Part shown: one piece after another, positions 55,482 to 64,000 of the stretch
Layout of the letters: each line of letters begins with the position of its first letter
How positions within the stretch are numbered: position 1 is the stretch's first letter
Source: Dactylorhiza incarnata
Taxonomy: Eukaryota > Streptophyta > Magnoliopsida > Asparagales > Orchidaceae
Assembly (NCBI GenBank): GCA_033032865.1
Contig: JAWHQI010000004.1
Location: 20,194,001 to 20,258,000, forward strand
DNA length: 64,000 nucleotides
Reading direction: 5' to 3'
Position numbers and translations under genes: made by a program
Notes under the pieces: generated by a model
What the model was told of the DNA's origin: nothing
Database searches by the model: none
The model's input: the letters and a program-made list of their open reading frames with translations, nothing else

Positions 55482-58120
55482 TCCCCAGAATGAACTTCCT
55501 GAAGTATGATCGGGATCTCTTCTTCTGAAACACACCGTACTGAGGGAGAAATCAAAGTTTTTCTATACAAAACTCCTGATATTAAGTAGTAGTAGGCCGC
55601 CTTTCTCCTGAATCTACTTTTGTCCTTGATCGATTGATGAAACTCCCCTCTTGACAGAAATAATTCATAAGGGTCCTTCCAGAAAGGATTTCGATCGATC
55701 TGCATGAGCTCCTCGTTCTCTTTGGCTGGATGAAAAAGTTCCGAGGTCACCCCTCCTGATGGAAGACCAAACTTCGACAACTCGTCTGCCTCTTCATTTT
55801 GTGTCCTTGGAATGTGCTCGATGATGAAGGATTTGAATTTCTCGATCTCTTCCTTAGCTAGCAATAGATACTTTCTCAGCATCGGTTCTCTTGTTTCGTA
55901 ATTCCCTAGAACTTGTGAAGCCATTACAAGAGAATCAGTTTTTACATGAACATGCTCTATCCCAAGCTCTTTTGCGAGTCTTAGGCCGGCCAAGAGTGCT
56001 TTGTATTCAGCCTGGTTGTTCGTCACTGGAAAGAAGAATTTGATTGCTTGCTCAAGTTTGATGCCGTTTGGACTGATAAGAACTACTCCGGCTCCCACGG
56101 AGTTTCTTCCTGAAGCTCCATCTACATAAATGATCCAGGCAAAAGGAGATTCCTCTACTCGCTCTGGATTAGACTCCATCGTGTCCACCAAGAAATCTGC
56201 CAGTACTTGTGCCTTTATTGCCGTTCTGGGAATGTATAATATTTTGAATTCACTGAGCTCGATCGCCCATTTGGCCAATCTTCCTGAATGATCTGGCTTT
56301 TCCAGGATACTTCTTAGTGGATGATCCGAGACCACCTGGATATGATGAGCCTGAAAGTAGGGGCGGAGCCTTCGGGATGACATGACCAAAGCCAAGGCTA
56401 ATTTTTCAGAATTGAATATCTAGTTTCCGCATCTTTGAAGATGTGGCTGACGTAATATATCGGAAATTGCTTCTTTTTCTCCTCCCGAACAAGGACAGAG
56501 CTTATTGCATCTGGACCCACTCCCAAGTATAAGAATAATGTTTCCCCTTTGCGAGGGCTTTGGAGAAGAGGGGTTGAGGTTAACTGCTTTTTCAACTGTT
56601 CGAAAGCACTATCGCACTCTTCATTCTATTCAAACTTAGATCCTCCCCTGAGAGTTTTGAAGAATGGAGCGCTCTTATCTCCTGACTTGGAAATGAACCG
56701 GCTTAGTCCTGCCAACCTCCCCCCAAGTTGCTGCACCTCTTTATGATTACGAGGAGGGGTCATATCTAGGATGGCCTTTACTTTATCTGGATTTGGCGCG
56801 AGGCCATCAGGGGTGAGAAGATGTCCAAGAAATTTCCCTTTGTTTGCCCCGAACACACATTTCAGTGGATTTAGTTTTAATTTGAACCTCCGTAGAGTAG
56901 CGAACGTCTCTACGAGGGTCTTTCAGATGGATTAAAAAAGTTTTACTTTTTAGAAGAAGATCATCAACGTATACTTCAAGATTTCTTCCTTTCTGCTTTT
57001 TGAAAACCGTGCCCATCATTCTTTGATATGTCGCACCCACATTTTTGAGCCCGAAAGGCATGACAAGATAACAATAACACCCGTCGTTGGTAATGAAGGG
57101 CGTATGCGGGATATCAGGTTTATGCATCTTAATCTGGTGGTAACCAGAAAATGCATCTAGAAAGCTCATGAAATTATATCCCACCGCGGAATCTACTAAA
57201 ACATCTATCCGAGGCAAGGGATAATAATCTTTGGGGCATGCTTTATTGAGCTTTGTAAAATCTACACACATGCGCCATTTTCCCCCAGATTTTTTCACCA
57301 TTACTACATTTGACATCCAAGTGGGGTATTGGATTTCAGAAATGAAATTGGCTTTAAGAAGCTTTGCAACTTCCTCTTTGATGGGTACCGCCAGCTTGGT
57401 TGCTACATCCCTCTTCTTTTGTTGGATCAGCTTGAATTCAGGGGAGATGTTGAGGTGATGGCACGCAACATCTGGATCTACTCCAGGCATATCTTCCGCC
57501 GACCAGGCGAAGATGTCTAGATTCTCCAACAGGCAGGAGATTAACTGGACCTTCTCTTCTTCTGATAGCTCGACGTTGATGATCAGCTTCTTCCCTTCTC
57601 CTTCAGCAATGGGGATCTCTTGGGTCTCCTAGGCAGGTTCCAGATAAGTCCCTTTCCGCTCTGCGCTTTCCTCGGCCTCCTCAGGGAGTTTGGATACCAC
57701 ATGGATGTCATCCTGAACCTTGGGAAGTGGTGCCTCGGCGATCACATTAACTGTTTTCACATAACATTCACGAGCAACCTTTGGATCGCTTCGGACCCGA
57801 TATTGACCTCCCTCGGCAGCGAATTTTAAGGCCAAATGAAAAGTGGATACTATTGCTTTGTAAGCATTCAGGATTGGTCTTCCGAAGATTGCACAGTAGC
57901 TGCTCCGGGCTTCCACTACTACGAAGTTTATCAGCTTCGTTATGCCTCCCAGCGACACCAAAAGCTTCACGCACACCTCCACTTCTTTCTTTTCTCCTGA
58001 GAAGCCGTAGAGGGGCCCTTCTGTGGAGAGCAAAGACTTTCCAGTCTTAAGGGCTTCAAATGTTTGGCGGAAAATGAGATTAACTGAGCTACCAGTATCA
58101 ATCAGAATTTTATGTACGGT
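55482..58120 (-). pseudogene. E3 pol: protease to integrase N-terminus
   Basis: Follows the gag ORF in the same direction. Protease active site near 58105-58085; an open stretch 58033-57629; RT 57529 to about 56630 with PTWMSNVVMVKKSGGKW, VDFTKLNKACPKD and the catalytic YVDD at 56961-56972; RT connection and Ty3 RNase H to about 56220; archaeal-type RNase H at about 56150-55760 (YVDGASGRNS, AEYKALLAGL, KTDSLV, EADELSK); integrase N-terminus up to the copia target at 55477-55481. Frame breaks near 57620, 56925, 56630 and 56397. The 1119-nt ORF that appears to run into 55277 reads into the copia LTR and is a junction artefact. Confidence 0.9.
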
Positions 58121-60037
58121 TTAGTTCTCAATGACTGCCTTTATCACTACTACATCGTCGAAAGGATTTGCATTTGGGGGAAGATCTTCTTGGCCAAAAG
58201 TGACGACCGACCTTTCTGGAGCAGAAGTGGAGGCGGCTGCTACTTCCTGCTTGGAGACTCTCCCGATGCTGGATTTCCGAGAGGATTCTGGTCCTGCTCC
58301 TCCATGGATACAATAGATGTTGCCAAGGGGGCCAACATCATTTACTTCTATACATTCGGTGGCGGGATGTATATCCCCATAGCAACCTGCCTCTTCTACG
58401 TCAGCACACTCCCAGGTCACTTCGACCGCTTCCTTCTTCTTCTCGGTTCGTGGTTCAACCGGGGTTTCTTGCCTGATCAACCCTCGGAGCTTCCCTTCTT
58501 TCAGGAATTTTTCTATCAACCACCGGAGGGCCCGGCAATCCTCAGTCTGGTGCCCTTCCTCTTTGTGATACTCACAATAGAAGTTCGGATTTCGATTGCG
58601 AACTTCCGATTTCAAAGGTGGAGGTCTCTTGAAGTCAGGTCTTTTTTGGAGAATCTGAACAACCTCGTTCATGCCGACGTTAAGAGGGGTGAATGATTCC
58701 TGTGATTCATCATGTCGGATGGACGAAATAGTTGGGGATGGTTGTGCGATATATTGCGGCAGATATACCGGCATTGCTTGTGGAGCCCCAAGGGGTTGAG
58801 CGGGTGTGATGGCCAACGGCGGTTTCTGATCTTGAAACCGTTGATGGCCAATGAATGGTTGCTTAGGCTTAAGATTTCTTCCCCTCTGAGCCCGAGGTTC
58901 GAAGTCAGGCCGGGATGAGTGATTGTAACGTGGTTGATGGGTTGATGCGGAATTAAACTGATCATTGTCGCTGAGCAACTTGGCAACATAACCAGGATTA
59001 GCCTTTTCCCCTCTGATAAACTTATTAGCAAGACTAATCATCTCTTGATAGGTCTTTGGTTCCCTGATTTGAGCTTCAAATTTCAACGGCCCCTCCCTAA
59101 GGCCGTGCATCAGAGCGACCCTGTATAATTCCGGATCGACGTTTTGTACCTCCATTATTTCCCTTTGGAAACGGTCGACGAAACGGGCCCACGTTTCGTT
59201 TTCTTGTTGCCGAATCTCAAATAGGGCTGCCGGACCATTCTTCCTCTTTTTAGAGGTAGAGAATCGAAGCAGGAATTCTCTACGCAATTCCGCAAAACAT
59301 CTGATGGATCGAGGATGCATTCCGTAAAACCATTCTCGGGCTTGTCCATCAAAGGACGTTACCAGGAGCTTACACTTAGTTGCGTCGGTGATGGTCCTCA
59401 GAGCAACAGCTGATTCAAATGCTTGGAGATGAATTGCCGGATCGGACTCCCCATTATATGTTGACAGGCGTGGTTCTCGAAAGTTTTTTGGGGCCGGCTC
59501 TCCTCGGATCTCGTCCGTGAAGGGAGAACTTTCCTCGGTATCTTCGTACAGAGGGAAAGCAGAGTTACGAGCTACCTCAGCTGCGGTCATTTGCAGACAA
59601 GCCGCCTGATAGGAGCGGACAGGGACTCCAGCCGGGTAGGATTGGTAGGCGGCGACCTCAGGTGGGTAGGATTGGTAGGCAACCTGAGAAGCCGCCCCTT
59701 GGAAGTCGAGGACTCGAGCCGGCATACAGCGCGCGGCCTCTTGATAGAAGTTCGGTCGAGCCGCAGAACCTTCTGGTGGTGGCTGGGAATGAGCGACTTG
59801 TGGTAGTGGAAATGGCGGCGGAGGAGGTAGAACAGGAGTTACTGCGCGGTTAACCGCGGCCTGCTGGGGGGATAGCCGCTCGGTTAACAGAGTTAAAGCT
59901 TGACTGATCGCGTCTAGACGCTGATCGGTTGCTTTCTGGGCCTGGTCGGCGTCTCTCTTTGTTTGCTCCAGAGCCTCCCATAAAGAATCGTCGCTGTGGT
60001 CGGAGCGGTCTCTTGGAGGGAACTGGCTGTCTGACAT
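58121..60037 (-). CDS. E3 gag, 638 codons, uninterrupted
   Basis: Starts at ATG 60035-60037 (MSDSQFPPRD), 52 nt from the LTR. Residues 1-60 are a charged helix-like segment, 65-150 a Pro/Gln-rich linker, and 195-345 the retrotransposon gag capsid-type domain (HLQAFESAVALRT, REWFYGMHPRSIRC, YRVALMHGLREGPLKFE). A zinc knuckle of the form C-x2-H-x4-H-x4-C lies at 488-501 (CEYHKEEGHQTEDC). The frame ends at a TAA immediately after AVIEN, where E1 and E2 have Tyr just ahead of the protease. It is therefore a gag-only ORF made by one stop. The only full-length gypsy gag in the window. Confidence 0.88.
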   Translation of the reverse strand: MSDSQFPPRDRSDHSDDSLWEALEQTKRDADQAQKATDQRLDAISQALTLLTERLSPQQAAVNRAVTPVLPPPPPFPLPQVAHSQPPPEGSAARPNFYQEAARCMPARVLDFQGAASQVAYQSYPPEVAAYQSYPAGVPVRSYQAACLQMTAAEVARNSAFPLYEDTEESSPFTDEIRGEPAPKNFREPRLSTYNGESDPAIHLQAFESAVALRTITDATKCKLLVTSFDGQAREWFYGMHPRSIRCFAELRREFLLRFSTSKKRKNGPAALFEIRQQENETWARFVDRFQREIMEVQNVDPELYRVALMHGLREGPLKFEAQIREPKTYQEMISLANKFIRGEKANPGYVAKLLSDNDQFNSASTHQPRYNHSSRPDFEPRAQRGRNLKPKQPFIGHQRFQDQKPPLAITPAQPLGAPQAMPVYLPQYIAQPSPTISSIRHDESQESFTPLNVGMNEVVQILQKRPDFKRPPPLKSEVRNRNPNFYCEYHKEEGHQTEDCRALRWLIEKFLKEGKLRGLIRQETPVEPRTEKKKEAVEVTWECADVEEAGCYGDIHPATECIEVNDVGPLGNIYCIHGGAGPESSRKSSIGRVSKQEVAAASTSAPERSVVTFGQEDLPPNANPFDDVVVIKAVIEN

Positions 60038-60088
60038 TCTGAACCAAAGATTTCACTGACAGTCCGCGATCTGAAGGTCGCGTGTTTC

Positions 60089-60930
60089 TGTTCGATTCAA
60101 AAGTGCGCCTCCGAAGGAAATCGAGGGTTGCGGATTATCAGTTACTATTCGGTTAGAGAATTCGGACCGCTAGCAGCGGTCGAGGCCGGACTTCGCCCGC
60201 CGCGGCAAATGCCACTCCTGCGATGGGCTTTCCTTTGGTTCAAATGAGGCGGTTACAGCGGTTATAAATGTAGGAAAAGAGAAGCAGGCCGGTCAGACAG
60301 TCCGCAAGACGGGAAACTCGAGACCGCAGCTCAAACAAGCGAGCTCCTGGATTCGAGTGTGCGTGTCTTGTGAACAGTGCCGCCCCCTATTTATAGGCTC
60401 GGGGGCCTGCCCGAATGGGCAGGGATAGAATAACCACCTGCCCGGGTACAAGAGAAACGGGCAGGCGGTGACGGGATTCACAAAGAAGAAAAAGAAAGAA
60501 GCCGCGTGGCTTGGCGGCTTGCCCTCCTGACCCGTCTGACCTGAGGCTGAAGATATCGTGACCAAGTCAATGATACAGATCGAGCGGTCTCCGGCTTGAG
60601 ACCGCGGTCCGCCTTCTGGACATGGCTTGGCTGATCTTCATGATGCGACCTGGATGGTCTCCGATCTGAGACCGCGGCTTGTTTCCCGGGCTTGAACCTT
60701 GAGTTTCTATGTCTCAACCCGGACGGTCTCCTACCTGAGACCGCGGATAGCCTTATTGCCTTGGCTCTTGACTACCTTCAATCTTGGGGGCAGTCCGAAT
60801 TGACATCAGACCACCCGGCCTGCTTTAACCTGAACTGAGAGCCACTGATCCTAGAAACCAGCGGCCTGACCCAGCAGTTCGCCCGATCCGAGAATGATCC
60901 GACCCGAGAAGCGGTTTTTTCGGGTAAACA
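60089..60930 (-). repeat. E3 5' LTR (842 bp)
   Basis: TGTTCGATTC...GGGTAAACA, a third sequence type of the family, clearly different from the E1 and E2 LTRs. Minus-strand TATAAATA at 60388-60395, CCTGCCCG inverted repeats with point changes, and GGTCTCC...GAGACCGC blocks. Leader toward gag again begins GAAACACGCGACCTTCAG. Confidence 0.92.
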
Positions 60931-63277
60931 ATACGAAAGAAGTATAACAACTTGGAGGAAGATTGGCAGGACTGAGCAGGTTTATCTCTAAATCGGGAGA
61001 TAAAAGTGCTCCTTTCTTCAAGACACTCCGAGGAGGGTCGACGTTTGAGTGGGACAAGGAGTGCGATGACACATTTGATCAACTGAAGAAACAATTAACA
61101 TCGACTCCTCTTCTCCAGAGCCCTCGTGAAGGGGAAACTCTGTTCTTATATACTATGTTAGCCATATAATTAACATCAACTTGGGTTGGACCCGATGCTA
61201 TCAGCTCTGTTCTCGTTCGAGAAGAAAAGAAGAGGCAGTTTCCTATATACTATGTTAGCCATATACTTAAAGATGCATACACGAGATATTCAATCCTGGA
61301 AAAGCTAGCTCTGGCTCTGGTTCAATCCTCAGGAAGGCTCCGACCTTATTTCCAAGCACATCCAATCCAAGTAATCACAGACCATCCGTTGAGGAGCATC
61401 CTGGAAAAGCCTGGCCATTCTGGAAGATTAGCCAAGTGGGCCATTGAGCTAAGCGAGTTTGAAATAACTTATATCCCCAGAACCGCAATCAAGGCCCAAG
61501 TCTTGGCAGATTTCATGGTCGATAAACCATAATCAAATTCCGAGCAAGTGGAGAAGTCCCCTTGGGCCTGGATTATCTTCGTGGATGGTGCTTCGGGGAA
61601 GAACTCGGTAGGAGCAGGAGTAATCTTGCTCAGTCCTAATGGCCTTAAGCTCGAACAGGCAATCAAGTTCTTTTTTCCGGTGACGAATAATCAAGCCGAA
61701 TATGAGGCGCTTCTAGCCGGGCTAAGGCTTGCGAAAGAACTGGGCATAGAGCATGTGCATGTAAAAACTGATTCCCTGGTAATGGCTTCGCAGGTTTTGG
61801 GCAACTATGAAACACGTGAGCCGACATTGCGGAAGTATCTACTGCTAGCAAAAGAAGAGATTGGAAGATTTAAATCTTTCGTCATCGAACATATCCCGAG
61901 GACGCATAATGGAGAAGCTGATGAGTTATCAAAGTTCAGTCTTCCATCAGGAGGAGTGACCTCTGAACTTTTTCATCCAGCTATAGAGGAGGGGGAACTA
62001 ATACAAATCGATCAACATCCTTCCTGGATGGATCCTTATGAATTATACCTGACAAAAGGAGAGTTCCACGAATCTATCAAAGACAGAAGGAGATTCAGAA
62101 GAAAAACGGCTTATTATTGCTTGGTGGCTGGAATCTTGTATTGAAAAATTCTCATCTCTCCTTTGGCTCGATGCGCCTCGGAAGAGGAGATCCCTACTAT
62201 ACTACAAGAAGTCCATACTGGGGAGTGCGACATTCACTCGGGAGCAAAGACATTGGAAAAGAGGATTTTGAGGCAAGGATATTTTTGGCCAACCATGAGA
62301 AAGGATGCTGAAGCATTTGCCAAGCGGTGTGTTCAGTGTCAAAAGTTCGCTCCTCTTCAGCATTTGCCTGCTCAGTCACTCAGATCAATAACTGCGCTGT
62401 GGCCCTTCGCAGTATGGGGGATGGATCTTATCGGACCCTTCCCGATAGCCAGTGGCCAGCGTCGTTTTATCATTGTTATGATCGACTACTTCAGCAAGTA
62501 GATTGAGGCAAGAGCATTGGCAAAAACTACAACTAAAATTATCCGGAACTTCATTTGGGGAGAAATAGTTTGTCGACATGGGGTTCGCTGGCAATCGTCA
62601 CTGACAATGGTCCGCAATTTAACAATCCATAGATGATAAACTTTTGCGATCAGGTGGGGATTGATCTTCGATTTGCTTCGGTGCATCATCCAAGGACAAA
62701 TGGTCAGGTAGAAGCAGCGAATCGGCAGATTCAACAACTCTTGATGAAGAGGGTCTTGAATCAAAGAGGAAATTGGGCAGACCAACTCCCTTCCATCCTT
62801 TGGACTCTTCGTACCACTCCATCTTCCGCTACGGGAGAGACACCATTCAAACTATCCCATGGCTTGGAGGCTGTTGTTCCTGTAGAGTTTGAGGTGGTCA
62901 CTCCAAGAGTGGTATATGCAAAGGAGGGAGGAGAAGCATGGATAGATGAGAATGACGAGGCTATCAAGTATAGTTTGGATCTGATCGAAGAACTTCAGGA
63001 CGAGGCAACAATCAGACAGGAAGAAGTCAAAAGGAGGATGGCAAAGTACTTTGACAAAAATGTCAGGGTAAAGCATTTTGCAGTCGGGGATTTGGTACTA
63101 AAGAAGGTAGATACTGCAGCCAGATCTGGCAATGTTGGAAAGCTGAATCCCAACTGGGCAGGGCCATTCATCATCAAAGAAGCCTTGAGAAATGGGGCCT
63201 ACCGCCTCCAAACAAGCGACGGAGAAGACATCTCACGCACTTAGAGCGGTGACGATCTCAAACGTTTTTATCCTTAA
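60931..63277 (+). pseudogene. E4 pol: RT connection, two RNases H, integrase
   Basis: RT connection (LAGLSRFISKSGDKSAPF) from about 60960; Ty3 RNase H 61190-61480 (SILEKLALAL, TDHPLRSI, KWAIEL); archaeal-type RNase H 61560-61940 (FVDGASGKNS, AEYEALLAGL, KTDSLV, EADELSK); integrase 62160-63277 (CVQC, WGMDLIGP, VTDNG, NGQVEAA). Lesions: TAA before QLGG; a 40-bp insertion near 61147-61185; stops near 61530, 62142, 62499, 62629 and 63242 (several Trp, Arg or Glu codons changed to stops); a frame shift near 62585. Ends with TAA at 63275-63277. Confidence 0.9.
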
Positions 63278-64000
63278 AGAATGTTTTCTTCATTTTAAGC
63301 ATTTTTTAGATATTCGATGAAAAGCCCCGTACTGACACTTCTCCTTGTCTAAATTTTTCTTACTTTCTTTATATATCAAACTCACTGAACCGCGGAGACA
63401 TCGCTGAATTCTGCTTGAACCCCCTCGGATTGTAGTCATTAGTGTAAGCCCACGTCGACCACATGTAGCGGGGAGTTTTCGCACATGTGTAGTGGCAGCT
63501 TGCCAATTCCCGTGCGGTGGTCTTCAGAATCTCAGATCTCGGTTGATATCTAACACACTAGGTCCGGGTGATTGTTAGCTCTATCATACCCCGAAAGGGA
63601 TATAGTTATAGCTTTTATGATCTTTCTGAGGAAAGTAATGTCGGTAGAGCTCCCGCGGCATAGCCATACCTGCCCAACTGATCATCTTAGTCTATAACCA
63701 TCGAATACTCCAAGGTACTCTCAAGCGACACCTGGGCGGAACCCACAACTGAGTTGATCCTTCTGAGGAAAGCAATGTCGGTAGAGCCCCCGCGGCATAA
63801 CCACACCTGCCCAATTGATCAACTCAGCTTGTAACCCCAGGCGGGGAGAGCAGTCGAGTCGTTTACAACCCGCAACTGAGTTGATCCCTCTGAGGAAAGC
63901 AATATCGGTAGAGCCCCCGCGGTATAACCACACCTGCCCAATTGAACAACTCAGCTTGTAACCCCAGGCGGGGATAGCAGTCTAGTCATTTACAACCCTC
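63278..64000 (+). other. E4 noncoding region with hairpin cassettes
   Basis: Conserved post-pol block, then three cassettes: 63617-63685 (ATGATC/GATCAT), 63751-63825 (GAGTTGATC/GATCAACTC) and 63878-63952 (GAGTTGATC/GAACAACTC, one mismatch). All three have the variant interior TCGGTAGAGCCCCCGCGG seen in unit 4 of E1 and E2. The window ends inside the series. Confidence 0.8.

Larger units (their letters stand above)
46822..60930 (-). mobile_element. E3: Tat-lineage Ty3/gypsy element lacking its left end
   Basis: Minus strand. 5' LTR at 60089-60930, gag 60037-58121, pol to 47845 (interrupted by copia 48898-55476), then noncoding DNA to about 46822. The aORFs and the left LTR are missing. The nearest LTR to the left (39847) belongs to the E1 type and is clearly more different, so it is not the partner. 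The right flank ATACG (60931-60935) has no matching left copy in the window. Confidence 0.85.
60931..64000 (+). mobile_element. E4: Tat-lineage Ty3/gypsy remnant, target of E3
   Basis: Plus strand, from the RT connection to the noncoding 3' region, running off the window. E3 inserted in the codons before KEVQQLGG; ATACG at 60931-60935 is the right-hand copy of the target. The 5' half of E4 is not in the window. Confidence 0.85.

Noticed and set aside
55277..56395. Single 372-codon protein joining RNase H/integrase to a novel C-terminus
   Set aside because: The C-terminal part is read out of the copia LTR across the insertion junction at 55477.
39847..60930. LTRs 39847 and 60089 as the two ends of one element
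   Set aside because: They belong to clearly different LTR types, their flanks (CCAAC, ATACG) do not match, and foreign sequence separates the aORFs from the E3 noncoding region.
1..64000. Host protein-coding genes, tRNA or rRNA genes
   Set aside because: All long ORFs are accounted for by retrotransposons or repeats. No tRNA cloverleaf or rRNA signature noticed by eye; a tRNAscan-SE and Rfam run would be decisive.

Overview
This window is repeat-only nuclear DNA from a flowering plant. It holds nested LTR retrotransposons, two blocks of a satellite-like tandem repeat and two GC-rich minisatellites. I see no host gene, tRNA, rRNA or CRISPR array. The plant assignment rests on a Ty1/copia element with an initiator-Met tRNA primer site, Ty3/gypsy elements with the Tat-lineage layout (gag, protease, RT, RNase H, a second archaeal-type RNase H, integrase, then antisense genes), TG...CA LTRs with 5-bp target duplications, and GT-AG introns. 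The species cannot be named from the sequence.

Layout. 1-3305: 3' part of a plus-strand Tat element (E0). 3306-5560: 5'-truncated copia ending in a complete LTR. 5561-9379: satellite array 1 (about 178-bp monomers in a about 2.04-kb higher-order unit). 9380-35829: Tat element E1, minus strand, flanked by CCAAC, inserted in the satellite and split by Tat element E2 (16717-30228, flanked by CTTAA). 35830-39846: satellite array 2. 39847-43967: a second copy (E1') of the left end of E1, reached through the same satellite/LTR junction. 43968-46821: an unassigned LTR-like segment with a 78/63-bp and a 50-bp minisatellite. 46822-60930: Tat element E3, minus strand, with only its right LTR, interrupted by a young copia (48898-55476, flanked by CGCAT). 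60931-64000: plus-strand Tat remnant E4, into which E3 inserted.

How the parts work together. The gypsy elements are transcribed from the minus-strand TATA box of the right-hand LTR and encode gag and pol. Between pol and the left LTR they carry two genes on the opposite strand (aORF-A and aORF-B), each with its own TATA-like box at fixed spacing and with spliceosomal introns. In E2, aORF-B is intact at 552 codons. The noncoding stretch between pol and aORF-B holds up to four hairpin cassettes whose stems differ while the interior is conserved, plus a 55-bp minisatellite. All gypsy pol genes are broken. The nested copia is nearly intact, with one frame break and five LTR differences.

Best candidates for new biology: the covarying hairpin cassettes, the two-gene antisense module, and the heavy enrichment of AGACCGC/GCGGTCT in the LTRs of both unrelated superfamilies.
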